A DNA stretch of 64,000 nucleotides, from positions 1 to 64,000 of the forward strand of contig JARKNW010000145.1 in NCBI GenBank assembly GCA_029976075.1, in the 5' to 3' direction. A program made the position numbers and the translations under genes. A model generated the notes under the pieces. The model did no database searches. It saw only the letters and a list, made by a program, of their open reading frames with translations, and was not told the DNA's origin. Below are positions 45,505 to 55,171 of this stretch, piece by piece. This stretch comes from Pleomorphomonas sp. (GTDB taxonomy: Bacteria > Pseudomonadota > Alphaproteobacteria > Rhizobiales > Pleomorphomonadaceae). Within the stretch, counting starts at the first letter, position 1. Each line of letters opens with the position of its first letter.

Positions 45505-45648
45505 AATAAGGCGACTTTTCGGCGGGCTTTCTTACCAAAGTTTAATCCGCTCGCAATCTTCAGGTTAGGGACGTGGTGGCTATATGTCACCATCGAAACC
45601 GGATCGATAGCCGGTTAGCCAACAGCTCATCCCCCTGGAGATCGTTCC
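45505..45648. promoter_or_regulatory. Presumed degP promoter region
   Basis: A 144-bp gap between ccmH and degP. It contains a TTAATCC-type AT-rich stretch near 45540 and an imperfect inverted repeat TGGTGGC-TATAT-GTCACCA near 45574-45592 that may bind a regulator. Assignment is positional only. Confidence 0.4.
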
Positions 45649-47169
45649 ATGCTCAGGAATTCCGACAAGCCGACCAGATCCCGTGTCAAGGCACTGCTGC
45701 TGGGGTCGGTCTTCGCGCTGGCCCTCGGCGGCATCGTCGCTGGCGAGACGGCGTTCATCTTCGACAATACGGCCCAGGCCCAGAACCTGTCCCAGCCGCA
45801 GACGCAGGCGGTTTTCTCCTTTGCCGACATGGTGCAGCGCGTCCAGCCGGCCGTCGTTTCCATTCGTGTCAAGACCGACGAAACCGTGGGGCATGGCGAT
45901 AGCGAGGCCGAAGGCCTGCCGCCCGGCCTGACGCCCGACAGCCCCTTCTATGACTTCTTCAAGCGTTTCGGCATGCCGGGCATGCCCGGCAACCGCAACG
46001 GTTCGCCGCAGCATCGCTATGGCATGGCCCAGGGCTCCGGCTTCTTCATTTCCGCCGATGGTTATGTCGTCACCAACAACCACGTGGTCGAGAATGCGAC
46101 GGACGTGAAGGTCGTCACCGACAACGGTACCGAACACGCCGCCAAGGTGATCGGCACCGATCCCAAGACGGATCTCGCGCTGGTCAAGGTCACCGATGGC
46201 AAGGACTTCCCGCACGTTTCCTTTGCCACCAACGAGACGCGCGTCGGTGACTGGGTGGTGGCGGTCGGTAACCCCTTCGGCCTCGGCGGCACCGTGACGG
46301 CCGGTATCGTCTCTGCTCGTGGCCGTGATATCGGAGCTGGCCCCTACGACGATTTCCTGCAGATCGATGCCCCGATCAACAAGGGTAACTCCGGCGGTCC
46401 GGCCTTCAATGCCGGCGGCGAGGTCATTGGCGTCAACACCGCCATCTACTCGCCCTCGGGCGGCTCGGTGGGTATCGGCTTCGCCATTCCGGCCCGTACC
46501 GCCCAGCAGGTCGTTGCCTCTCTGATGGATAGCGGCAAGGTCGTGCGTGGCTGGCTCGGTGTGCAGATTCAGCCAGTGACGGATGAGATCGCCAGTTCGA
46601 TCGGTCTCGACAAGGCGCGCGGTGCCATGGTGACCGAACCGCAGGACGATTCTCCTGCCACCAAGGCCGGCATCAAGGCGGGCGATACCATCCTGGCCGT
46701 CAACGGCCAGCAGATCGAAGACGCGAAAGACCTCGCCCGCAAGATCGCGGCCTTCCCGCCGAAGACGGTTGTCGACGTGACCCTGTGGCGCGACGGCAAG
46801 GAACAGACCGTCAAGGTCGATCTTGGCGAGTTGCCGAACGATCAGGTCGCCTCCTCGAAGTCAGGCGGCAGCGGCTCCAACGAGCACACCTCGCTGGGTG
46901 ACTATGGCCTCACGCTCGCTCCGGCGGGAGCCGTCGGGGCCGGTGACAGCGGCGCGGCCATCACCGATGTCGATCCGAACGGCAAGGCGGCCGATCGGGG
47001 GCTGCGCCAGGGTGACGTCATTCTCGAGGCGGGCGGCCAGACCGTGGAAGGGCCTCGCGACGTTTCCAAGGCGATCTCCTCGGCCGAAAAGGCCGGCAAG
47101 AAGGCGATCCTGTTGCGCGTGAAGTCCGGAGATAGTGTGCGCTTCCTTGCTCTCCCCTTGGGGAAGTGA
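45649..47169 (+). CDS. degP: Periplasmic serine endoprotease DegP/HtrA (Do family)
   Basis: The 506-residue protein has an N-terminal signal/anchor (about 14-45, with a hydrophobic LLLGSVFALALGGIVAG). The protease triad is His in VVTNNHVVENA (about 146), Asp in DPKTDLALVKV (about 176) and Ser in NKGNSGGPAFN (about 250). Two PDZ domains follow, at about 290-385 (RGWLGVQIQPVTDEIASSIG) and about 420-500 (ADRGLRQGDVILEAGGQTVE). The long Q/P loop before the active site is of DegP type. It degrades or refolds damaged envelope proteins. It is followed by its own terminator and a two-component pair that may respond to envelope state. Confidence 0.95.
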   Translation: MLRNSDKPTRSRVKALLLGSVFALALGGIVAGETAFIFDNTAQAQNLSQPQTQAVFSFADMVQRVQPAVVSIRVKTDETVGHGDSEAEGLPPGLTPDSPFYDFFKRFGMPGMPGNRNGSPQHRYGMAQGSGFFISADGYVVTNNHVVENATDVKVVTDNGTEHAAKVIGTDPKTDLALVKVTDGKDFPHVSFATNETRVGDWVVAVGNPFGLGGTVTAGIVSARGRDIGAGPYDDFLQIDAPINKGNSGGPAFNAGGEVIGVNTAIYSPSGGSVGIGFAIPARTAQQVVASLMDSGKVVRGWLGVQIQPVTDEIASSIGLDKARGAMVTEPQDDSPATKAGIKAGDTILAVNGQQIEDAKDLARKIAAFPPKTVVDVTLWRDGKEQTVKVDLGELPNDQVASSKSGGSGSNEHTSLGDYGLTLAPAGAVGAGDSGAAITDVDPNGKAADRGLRQGDVILEAGGQTVEGPRDVSKAISSAEKAGKKAILLRVKSGDSVRFLALPLGK

Positions 47170-47187
47170 CCTGCTGATCTCCAAACT

Positions 47188-47229
47188 GTACCGGCGGGCG
47201 GGCTCGGCGTCCGCCGGTACGCTTTTTTC
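47188..47229 (+). terminator. Terminator of degP
   Basis: Stem GTACCGGCGG/CCGCCGGTAC (47188-47197, 47211-47220) followed by GCTTTTTTCTT. Confidence 0.92.
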
Positions 47230-47291
47230 TTGCGCTGCAACGCGCCGGCGCTAAACAACAGTTGGCGACCACCTTTGCGGGGCAAGGCGAT

Positions 47292-48011
47292 ATGCGCATT
47301 CTGGTGATCGAAGATGACAGCGAGGCGGCGGCCTATCTCGTCAAGGCATTGGACGAGATGGGGCATGTTGCCGAACATGCCGCCGATGGCGAAGCTGGCG
47401 CCTTCATGGCTGAAGAAGGCGGCTTCGACGTGCTGATCGTCGATCGCATGCTGCCCAAGCGCGATGGTCTCTCGATCATCGAGGACATGCGACGGCGTGG
47501 TGATCATACGCCGGTGCTGGTCCTTTCCGCCCTTGGGCAGGTCGATGATCGCGTGCGCGGTCTTCGGGCGGGTGGCGACGACTATCTGACCAAACCCTAC
47601 GCCTTCACAGAACTGCTCGCCCGCGTCGAAGCGCTGGCGCGCCGCAATCGTCCAGCCGATGTCGAGACGACTTACCGCGTCGGCGATCTGGTGCTCGACC
47701 GCCTGTCCCACACGGTGACCAGAGCCGATACGGAAATCCCCCTGCAGCCGCGCGAGTTCCGCTTGCTGGAATATCTGATGCGCAACGCCGGGCAGGTGGT
47801 CACCCGCACCATGCTGCTCGAGAACGTCTGGGATTATCACTTCGATCCCCAGACCAATGTCATTGACGTTCATGTCTCCCGTTTGCGGGGCAAGATCGAC
47901 AAGGGCTTCGAGAAACCATTGCTGCATACGGTGCGCGGCGCCGGCTACATGATCCGCGAGGCCGGCCCGGATCGGGGCGGGGAGGCTACATGGGCGCGAT
48001 CGGGCGGCTGA
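47292..48011 (+). CDS. OmpR-family response regulator
   Basis: 239 residues from the ATG at 47292 (AAGGCGAT site). The receiver has IEDDSEAAAYL, phospho-Asp in LIVDRMLPKRDG (about residue 51), Ser in VLSALG and Lys in LTKPYAF. The winged helix is LQPREFRLLEYLMRNAGQVV with VSRLRGKIDKGF...VRGAGYMI. It overlaps the downstream kinase by 22 bp, so it is its partner. The same pair follows degP and precedes glnE in rhizobia; targets are not established. Confidence 0.92.
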   Translation: MRILVIEDDSEAAAYLVKALDEMGHVAEHAADGEAGAFMAEEGGFDVLIVDRMLPKRDGLSIIEDMRRRGDHTPVLVLSALGQVDDRVRGLRAGGDDYLTKPYAFTELLARVEALARRNRPADVETTYRVGDLVLDRLSHTVTRADTEIPLQPREFRLLEYLMRNAGQVVTRTMLLENVWDYHFDPQTNVIDVHVSRLRGKIDKGFEKPLLHTVRGAGYMIREAGPDRGGEATWARSGG

Positions 48012-49378
48012 TCCGGACAACGGCTTTCAAGCTGTCGCTGGTCTACCTCGTCGTCTTTTCCGGCCTGACGCTATTTCTGACGGCCTACATTGCCAATAAC
48101 ACCGCCGAACTCCTCGACTCCCAGATCACCGATACCATCGACAGCGAGATCAACTCACTGTCCGACCAATACGAACGCGGTGGCATCAGGCAACTCGTCA
48201 GCGCCGTCGATCTGCGCAGTCGCCGTCCGGGAGCCAGCCTCTATCTGGTAGCCGATTCAGCAGGGCGCACGGTCGTTGGCAATGTCGCCGATCCTCCCTT
48301 GTCGATCCTCGGACTATCGGACGGAGACACCACCTCGGTCACCTATCAGCGGCTCGACGGCGATGTGGGGCGTCGATACGATGCGGTCGTCAGGGTGTTC
48401 GCCTTGCCCGGCGGCTTCAAGCTGCTGGTCGGTCGCGACGTCAGCGAGATAGGCCAACTGCGCTCGCTGATCTTCGGAGCTTCCCGCTACGCCATCATCG
48501 TGATGGTGTTGACGGGGTTCGTGTCCTGGTTCTTCGTCGGGCGGTCTGTGTTGAAGCGTGTCGAGAACATGGCCGAGACATCCCGTCGGCTGATGTCGGG
48601 CGATCTCACCCACCGCCTGACCGTCAAGGGCTCCCATGACGAGTTCGACAATCTGGCCCTCAGCCTCAATGAGATGCTCGACCGCATCGAAGCGCTGATG
48701 ACGGGCCTTCAGGAAGTGTCCGACAACATCGCCCATGACCTGAAAACGCCACTCAATCGTCTGCGCGGCCGCCTCGAGGAAACGCTGCGACGCGGCGGAC
48801 AGACCGAGGACTATCGCGAGGCGATCACCTCGGCCATGGAAGAGGCGGACAACCTCATTCATATCTTCGACGCCCTTCTGAAGATCGCTCGCATGGAAGC
48901 CGGTTCATCGGGCGACAGCTTCGAACAGCTCGACGCGGCCGGTATTCTCGATGAGATCGTCGAGCTTTACGAGCCGGTCGTCGAAGACGCCGGGGGACGC
49001 CTCACGCTCGAAACAACGCGACCGTTGCCCCTAAAGGGTAACCGCACGCTTCTGAGCCAAGCCTTGTCCAACCTCATCGACAATGCGATCAAATATGGCG
49101 GGCCTGATGGAGGAGAGGGGCTGTCGGTTGCGCTGGCCGGCTTTGTCGACGAGGACGATATTTGCCTGACGGTAGCGGACAACGGTCCGGGAATCCCCGA
49201 GGCCGATCGGCAGAAGGCCGTGTCGCGCTTCGGTCGCCTCGATGCAGCTCGCAGCCGGCAAGGCTCGGGCCTTGGCCTGTCGCTGGTCTCGGCCGTGGCG
49301 CGCCTGCATGGCGGGAGAGTGGAGCTGGGCGATGCCGGACCGGGCCTCAAGGCCTGCTTGCGCTTGCCGAAAGTCTAG
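47990..49378 (+). CDS. Sensor histidine kinase (HAMP type)
   Basis: The 462-residue protein has membrane helices at about 14-34 and 165-185 enclosing a 130-residue periplasmic domain. A HAMP domain follows (VENMAETSRRLMSGDLTHRL), then HisKA with VSDNIAHDLKTPLNRLRGRL (phospho-His near 248). The ATPase domain has NLIDNAIKYGGPDGG, ADNGPGIPEADRQ and GSGLGLSLVSAVARLHGG. It partners the overlapping upstream regulator. It belongs to the common OmpR-linked kinase class; the signal is unknown. Confidence 0.92.
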   Translation: MGAIGRLIRTTAFKLSLVYLVVFSGLTLFLTAYIANNTAELLDSQITDTIDSEINSLSDQYERGGIRQLVSAVDLRSRRPGASLYLVADSAGRTVVGNVADPPLSILGLSDGDTTSVTYQRLDGDVGRRYDAVVRVFALPGGFKLLVGRDVSEIGQLRSLIFGASRYAIIVMVLTGFVSWFFVGRSVLKRVENMAETSRRLMSGDLTHRLTVKGSHDEFDNLALSLNEMLDRIEALMTGLQEVSDNIAHDLKTPLNRLRGRLEETLRRGGQTEDYREAITSAMEEADNLIHIFDALLKIARMEAGSSGDSFEQLDAAGILDEIVELYEPVVEDAGGRLTLETTRPLPLKGNRTLLSQALSNLIDNAIKYGGPDGGEGLSVALAGFVDEDDICLTVADNGPGIPEADRQKAVSRFGRLDAARSRQGSGLGLSLVSAVARLHGGRVELGDAGPGLKACLRLPKV

Positions 49379-49486
49379 GGTCGTCCACCCGAAACCTTAA
49401 GTCTTTTCAGGCTAGTGGATGTGAGGAAGATTGCGCGGACCATCGCGACGTGGCGGGCTGCGCTTCCGGGCCGAATGGAGCGTGCA

Positions 49487-52453
49487 ATGGGAGATGAAGC
49501 CGGCATGAAGCAGCGAGCCGAGGGGGCGCTCAAGGACCGCATCTCCATTGTTCCGCCGATAGGCCCCGATTCGGTCATCGCCTCTTCGCTGCTTGACGAC
49601 TGCCTCGCCGGAGCCGCAGGCAAGGCGCTGGCCGATCTGTTTGCCGGGAAGCCGACAGCCCGCGATTTCGTGCTTGCCGTCGCATCCAACAGCGCGCATC
49701 TGCGTGAGGCAGCGCTGCGTGATGGCGAACGGCTGTGCCGCGTCCTGTCCAGCGACCCTGCAGTGCTGGTGAACGACCTGATCGCCTCGTTGTCGGAGGT
49801 CGCCAACGATGAACCGTCGTTGCGCCGGCACCTGCGCCGCGTCAAGGCCGAGGCGGCGCTTGCCATCGCCCTGGCCGACGTCGCCGGCCTCTGGGACGTC
49901 ATGGACGTGACGGGCGCGCTGACCCGTCTTGCCGACGCCAGCCTTTCCGCCGCCATCCGATACCTGCTGCTGGAAGCCGACACTGCCGGCAAGCTGAGCC
50001 TGCCCGATCGATCGAGGCCGGAGGATGGCTCCGGCTGGATCATCCTCGCCATGGGAAAGCAGGGCGCCTTCGAGCTCAACTATTCCTCGGACATCGACCT
50101 CATCGTCTTCTTCGATCCTGCCGTGGTGCCCTCGGCGGACAAGGATGACCTGACGACGCTGTTCGTCCGCCTGACGCGTCGCCTCGTCGCGATCCTGCAG
50201 GAGCGGACGGCCGACGGTTATGTGTTCCGTACCGATTTGCGCCTGAGGCCCGATGCCGGCGCGACGCCTGTCGCCATGTCGACCACGGCGGCACTGATCT
50301 ACTATGAGAGTGCCGGTCAGAACTGGGAGCGCGCCGCGATGATCAAGGCGCGGCCGGCAGCTGGCGACATTGCTGCGGGCGAGCGCTTTCTTGCCGATCT
50401 CAAGCCCTACGTCTGGCGCAAGTATCTCGATTACGCTGCCATCCGCGACATCCACTCGATCAAGCGCCAGATCCATGCCCATAAGGGGCATGGCGAGGTC
50501 GCGGTTGCCGGGCACAACGTCAAGCTGGGGCGCGGTGGCATTCGCGAGATCGAGTTCTTCGTGCAGACGCAGCAACTCATCGCCGGAGGTCGCAATCTCG
50601 ATCTGCGCGGCCGGCAAACGCTGGCCATGCTGGATGCGCTGGTCGCGCAGGGTTGGCTCGATGAGCCGGCACGCGATCTTCTGGCGGAGGCCTATCGTTT
50701 CCTGCGTCGCGTCGAGCACCGCATCCAGATGCTCAACGACGAGCAGACCCACACGCTTCCCGATGATGCCGAGGGACTTGCCCGCATCGCTCACCTGATG
50801 GGCTTTGAAGACCCTGATGCCTTTGCCGTCGCGCTGAAGCAGCGATTGGTTGCTGTCAGCGACCAGTATTCCGAGCTGTTCGAAGAAGAGGCGGACCTTT
50901 CTTCGCAGCATGGCAACATGGTCTTCACGGGCAACGACATCGATCCCGGTACGCTCGATACCTTCACGCGGCTCGGCTTTGCCCGGGCGGAAGATGCCAT
51001 CCGCATCGTCGCTTCCTGGCATTTCGGCCGATATCCGGCCATGCGCTCGTCGCGCGCTCGCGAACTCCTGACCGAGATCACTCCGAGACTGATTGTCGCT
51101 TTCTCGGAAACCGAGGCGCCGGATGCCGCGCTGATCGCCTTCGACCAGTTTCTGGCGCGCCTGCCGGCAGGCGTTCAGCTCTTCTCCCTGCTTTCCTCGA
51201 ACCAGTCGCTGGTGACGCTGCTCGCCATGGTGATGGGCAACTCGCCCTATCTCGCCGAAACCGTCGCGCGACGCCCCCATGTGGTGGACGCGCTGCTCGA
51301 ACCGCAGTTCTTCGGCACGCTGCCCGGCCGAGCGGAACTGACGCGGCGGCTCGATGTCTTCTTCGGAGAGGCGCGCGGCTACGAGGATGTTCTCGACCGC
51401 GCCCGCATCTTCGCCCAGGAGCAAAAGTTCCTGATCGGCGTTCGCGTGATCACCGGCACCGCGGCGGCGCGCCAACTCGGCCAAAGCTTCTCTCGCCTTG
51501 CCGACCTGCTGCTCGAACGGGTGCTGAACGCCACGGCGGCTGAACTCGAGCTTCAGCACGGCCGGGTGCCGGGTGGGCGGGTAGCGCTCATTGCCATGGG
51601 CAAGCTCGGCAGCGAGGAACTGACGGCCGCATCCGACCTGGATCTCATCCTTCTCTACGACCATGATCGCGATGCGGTGCAGAGCGACGGGCGGCGGCCG
51701 ATTTCTCCAAATCAGTATTACGCGCGTCTGACGCAGCGTCTGGTGACGGCGATCACCGCACCGACCGCCGAAGGTACGCTCTACGATGTCGACTTCCGCC
51801 TGCGCCCCTCGGGGAACGCCGGGCCGCTGGCTACGCGGATCGACGCCTTCGAGCGCTACCAGCATGAGGAGGCCTGGACCTGGGAGCACATGGCGCTCAC
51901 GCGCGCCCGTGTCGTGGCCTCGACGGGTGGCCTTGGTCATGAAGCGGAACGGGTGATCGCCGAAACGCTGTGTCGGCAACGCGACCCCGTGAAGGTTCTG
52001 GGCGATGCCGCCGACATGCGGGCTCGCCTCGAGCAGGAAAAGGGTTCCAGCGATCTCTGGAACCTGAAGCGGGTACCGGGTGGTCTGGTCGACCTGGAGT
52101 TCATTGCCCAGACGCTCCGCCTCGTCAACGACTGGCGGGAGCCCGCCGTTCGCCTGCGCAACACGGAGGCTGTTCTACTGTCCGCCGCGACCCACGGTCT
52201 ACTTTCGCCCACTCATCGCGACGTGCTGCTACCGGCCATCCGGTTGTTCGGAGATCTCACCCAGGCCCAGCGCCTGACGCTGCCGGTGAAGGCATCGGTG
52301 GCCGAGGCGCCGCGCGGTGTCCATGACGTGCTCTGTCGTGTCGCATCGGCACCCTCGCTGGCCCAGTTGGAAGCGGAGTTGCGGGAACGGCAGTCAGCGG
52401 TTCGCGATGCCTTTGTCGACATCATCGGGCCGGTCGTCAGACGAGCCGAATAG
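49487..52453 (+). CDS. glnE: Bifunctional glutamine synthetase adenylyltransferase/deadenylase
   Basis: 988 residues from the ATG at 49487 (GGAG seven bases upstream); GTG 49415 and ATG 49505 are alternatives. GlnE contains two nucleotidyltransferase domains in tandem: the deadenylase site is ELNYSSDIDLIVFFDP in the N-terminal half, and the adenylylase site LTAASDLDLILLYDHD in the C-terminal half, each followed by its GlnD-PII-type helical domain. It attaches or removes AMP on glutamine synthetase according to PII state, adjusting ammonia assimilation. The stop codon is one base away from that of the converging kinase gene. Confidence 0.96.
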   Translation: MGDEAGMKQRAEGALKDRISIVPPIGPDSVIASSLLDDCLAGAAGKALADLFAGKPTARDFVLAVASNSAHLREAALRDGERLCRVLSSDPAVLVNDLIASLSEVANDEPSLRRHLRRVKAEAALAIALADVAGLWDVMDVTGALTRLADASLSAAIRYLLLEADTAGKLSLPDRSRPEDGSGWIILAMGKQGAFELNYSSDIDLIVFFDPAVVPSADKDDLTTLFVRLTRRLVAILQERTADGYVFRTDLRLRPDAGATPVAMSTTAALIYYESAGQNWERAAMIKARPAAGDIAAGERFLADLKPYVWRKYLDYAAIRDIHSIKRQIHAHKGHGEVAVAGHNVKLGRGGIREIEFFVQTQQLIAGGRNLDLRGRQTLAMLDALVAQGWLDEPARDLLAEAYRFLRRVEHRIQMLNDEQTHTLPDDAEGLARIAHLMGFEDPDAFAVALKQRLVAVSDQYSELFEEEADLSSQHGNMVFTGNDIDPGTLDTFTRLGFARAEDAIRIVASWHFGRYPAMRSSRARELLTEITPRLIVAFSETEAPDAALIAFDQFLARLPAGVQLFSLLSSNQSLVTLLAMVMGNSPYLAETVARRPHVVDALLEPQFFGTLPGRAELTRRLDVFFGEARGYEDVLDRARIFAQEQKFLIGVRVITGTAAARQLGQSFSRLADLLLERVLNATAAELELQHGRVPGGRVALIAMGKLGSEELTAASDLDLILLYDHDRDAVQSDGRRPISPNQYYARLTQRLVTAITAPTAEGTLYDVDFRLRPSGNAGPLATRIDAFERYQHEEAWTWEHMALTRARVVASTGGLGHEAERVIAETLCRQRDPVKVLGDAADMRARLEQEKGSSDLWNLKRVPGGLVDLEFIAQTLRLVNDWREPAVRLRNTEAVLLSAATHGLLSPTHRDVLLPAIRLFGDLTQAQRLTLPVKASVAEAPRGVHDVLCRVASAPSLAQLEAELRERQSAVRDAFVDIIGPVVRRAE

Positions 52454-52454
52454 C

Positions 52455-54923
52455 TCAGTGCACGGTTCGCCTGGGCTCGGTAAAGGCATCAGGCCCGGCG
52501 ACCACCCGAGGGTAAGTGGTTGCGGCCGCCGACCCCGCCTGCGATGTCGCCACCGCCGCCGTGCCGTCGCTGGCCGTCGGCGCGGCGATGCGCGGCATCG
52601 AGATGGTGACCGTCGTTCCCGATCCTTCCACCGACTCGATGGTCATGCGACCGCCGTGCAGCGCCACCAGCGACTGGGCGATGGCAAGACCGAGACCCGA
52701 GCCGGGATGCTTGCGCGTCAGCTGGTTTTCCACCTGCACGAAGGGCTTGGCAATCTGATCGAGCGAAGCGGCGGGAATGCCGATGCCCGTGTCGCTCACT
52801 GAAAACAGGACGTTGTCGCCCAACTGTCGCGTCCGTACGGTCACGGTGCCGGCTGCCGGGGTGAACTTCAGCGCATTGGACAGAAGGTTGAGCGCCACCT
52901 GCTTGACGGCGCGACGATCGGCCACCATCGGCTCGGCCGCTTCGAAATCGGTGGCCAGGATGATCTGGCGTGTCTCCGCCTGCGACGACATGATGCGGAC
53001 GCACTCGCCCAGCACGTCGTCGACCACCACGGACTCGAGCGCGAGATTGACCCGGCCAGCCTCGATCTTCGACATGTCCAGAATGTCGGAAATGACATTG
53101 AGCAGGTAGATGCCGCTGTCATGAATGTCGCGGCAGTAGCCGGTGTACTTGTCCGAGCCGAGGTCGCCGAACATGCCGGACATCATGATGTCCGAGAAGC
53201 CGATGATGGCGTTGAGCGGCGTGCGCAGCTCATGGCTCATCGAGGCGAGGAATTCCGACTTTGCCCGGTTGGCCGCTTCGGCGCGGGCCTTCTCTTCGGC
53301 GTATTTCTCGGCGAGCTCCACCAACTGCGTGGTCTGGAGCTGCATCTTGTGACGATGCTGGCGCAGGTCGGCGACGGTTGCCATCAACTGCCGCTCGCTT
53401 TCCAGAAGGTTCTCTTCGTGGCGTTTCAGCTGGGTGATGTCGGTACCCACCGACACGAAGCCGCCGTCCTTGGTCCGCCGCTCGTTGATCTGCAGCCAGC
53501 GGCCGTCGTCAAGCCGCGCCTCATAGGAGCGTTCGCCCCCGGACAGCGAGTAACGCAGGCCTTCGCTCGATACCTTCGGCTGCCGGGCGGCGGCCATGAC
53601 CTCGGCATAGGGCGTACCGGGCCGCGCGACGCTATCGGGAAGCTGGTGCAGGCTCTGGTATTTCGAGTTGCACATCACCAGCCGGTTCTCCGAATCCCAG
53701 ATGACGAAGGCTTCGGAAATGGTGTCGATGCCGTCGCGAAGGCGGATGGCGGCGGTGGCATTCTCTTCCGCCAGCGTCTTCTGTTCGGTGACGTCGACGG
53801 TGATGCCGATGAGATGGGGCGAGCCGTCGCGATCGCGGACCACCTCGGCGCGCATCCTCAGCCAGACCCACTCGCCGCCGGCATGCCGAATGCGGAACTC
53901 CAGGTCGACGGACGGCTGGCCGGTTTCCAGAACCTCCTTGGCCAACTCGTAGAGATCGACGTCGTCGGGATGGATCATGGCCTGCAGGTCGTTGAAGCCC
54001 ATCAGGTCCGAGTTGGGCTCCATGCCGAGAATGACGTACATCGACGGCGACCAGAAAAGTCGGCCGCGCGCCAGATCCCAGTCCCAGAGACCGCATCGGC
54101 CACGCCGCAACGCGGTATCGACGCGCGCCTGTGTCGCATTGTAGATGCGGTCCGCTTCGCGCGCCCGGCTCATCTGGGCAAAGAAGGCATAGACCACGGC
54201 GATCAGGATCAGCGACGTGCCGACGAACAGCACGGCCGTCATGGTGACGTCGTGACGCCAACCGACATAGACCTGGGCCAAAGGCTGATAGATGGCAACC
54301 GTGCCGCGATCGCCGGACAGATTGCGCACCGTGGCCAGCGCCTCGGTGCCGTTGGAAAGCGTTACGTCGAGCACGCCGGCCCGCTTGCCGAACACCAGCA
54401 TCGGCTGGTCGGCGCCGAACAGGTCGGCAATGGTGCCACTGCCGACAAAGGCCCCTTCCGGTGCTGTGGCGCGCACGGTGCCGCTGGCATCCGCGAACAG
54501 AATGACCCGCCCGTCGCTCGTTGCGGACGGCGGCAGGCTGTCGCGCAGGGCAGCGCGCATGACGCCGGAGTAGCTACCCTCGGCCTTGTCGAGTGACGGA
54601 TGCGTTGAGAGATCGGAGTCGAGTGCCTCCGCGAGCAGCGCCACCATGTCGGAGGCGGAGCGGTAGGTGTCGGTCCGCTGCTGGAGCAGGTTGGAAACGT
54701 GGAAGATGCCGCCGATCAGCAGGAACGCCGAGATCAGCACCGGTATGGAGCGACGGAATAGCGGCTCAGCTTGAAGGAGGCGAAGGTATGAAGGGCGAAC
54801 CAGCAGACCGGCATGACCCTTCAGAATGTTCTCGATATCGGCGTCGCCAAAAAAGCGTGTTCGCCACGTTCCCGATCCTCTGCCGAGGTCGTTGCCCGCC
54901 ATGTCGTTGCCCCGCCGCCACAT
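52455..54923 (-). CDS. PAS-domain sensor histidine kinase, cell-cycle kinase type
   Basis: 822 residues from the ATG at 54923, or 815 from the ATG at 54902; neither has a strong ribosome site. Two membrane helices (about 60-80 and 225-250) enclose a periplasmic domain. Two or three PAS units follow (GLWDWDLARGRLFWSPSMYV; AFVIWDSENRLVMCNSKYQS), then a coiled coil and HisKA with FLASMSHELRTPLNAIIGFS (phospho-His near 563). The ATPase domain holds NLLSNALKFTPAAG, DTGIGIPAASLDQ and GSGLGLAIAQSLVALHGG. The HisKA sequence matches the PleC/DivJ/PdhS group of alphaproteobacterial kinases. The promoter region contains seven GANTC sites. Confidence 0.9.
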   Translation of the reverse strand: MWRRGNDMAGNDLGRGSGTWRTRFFGDADIENILKGHAGLLVRPSYLRLLQAEPLFRRSIPVLISAFLLIGGIFHVSNLLQQRTDTYRSASDMVALLAEALDSDLSTHPSLDKAEGSYSGVMRAALRDSLPPSATSDGRVILFADASGTVRATAPEGAFVGSGTIADLFGADQPMLVFGKRAGVLDVTLSNGTEALATVRNLSGDRGTVAIYQPLAQVYVGWRHDVTMTAVLFVGTSLILIAVVYAFFAQMSRAREADRIYNATQARVDTALRRGRCGLWDWDLARGRLFWSPSMYVILGMEPNSDLMGFNDLQAMIHPDDVDLYELAKEVLETGQPSVDLEFRIRHAGGEWVWLRMRAEVVRDRDGSPHLIGITVDVTEQKTLAEENATAAIRLRDGIDTISEAFVIWDSENRLVMCNSKYQSLHQLPDSVARPGTPYAEVMAAARQPKVSSEGLRYSLSGGERSYEARLDDGRWLQINERRTKDGGFVSVGTDITQLKRHEENLLESERQLMATVADLRQHRHKMQLQTTQLVELAEKYAEEKARAEAANRAKSEFLASMSHELRTPLNAIIGFSDIMMSGMFGDLGSDKYTGYCRDIHDSGIYLLNVISDILDMSKIEAGRVNLALESVVVDDVLGECVRIMSSQAETRQIILATDFEAAEPMVADRRAVKQVALNLLSNALKFTPAAGTVTVRTRQLGDNVLFSVSDTGIGIPAASLDQIAKPFVQVENQLTRKHPGSGLGLAIAQSLVALHGGRMTIESVEGSGTTVTISMPRIAAPTASDGTAAVATSQAGSAAATTYPRVVAGPDAFTEPRRTVH

Positions 54924-54949
54924 GTTGTTGGGGAACGCGAAACACCCCC

Positions 54950-55080
54950 GAATCAGAGGCAGTTTGAATCATCGGGAATCGCTCTGTCCATAGGTTAACG
55001 AGCGTTGAATCTTCTTTTTGAATCGGCGCGGGCGAATGGAGGAACGTGTGACATTCCTGCCGAATCCAACGGCTGGAATC
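54950..55080. promoter_or_regulatory. Seven GANTC sites upstream of the PAS kinase gene
   Basis: GAATC occurs at 54950, 54966, 54976, 55007, 55020, 55062 and 55076, all in the same orientation, within the 248-bp gap between the kinase start and the pepN stop. GANTC is the CcrM methylation site, and such sites in promoters can make transcription depend on the replication cycle. A GTTAAC half site at 54994 could bind CtrA. Confidence 0.6.
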
Positions 55081-55171
55081 GCGCCTTCGGCAGGTGCGTC
55101 CGACAACCTGTCCCACCCGGCTTTTGTCCCTTGGGAACGGCCGGGAGGGAGATGTCGGAAAGGCTGAACCG

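Noticed and set aside
49412-51979. 855-codon open frame antisense to glnE
   Set aside because: GlnE is unmistakable on the plus strand; the antisense product has no family motif and a skewed composition rich in Arg, Gly and His.
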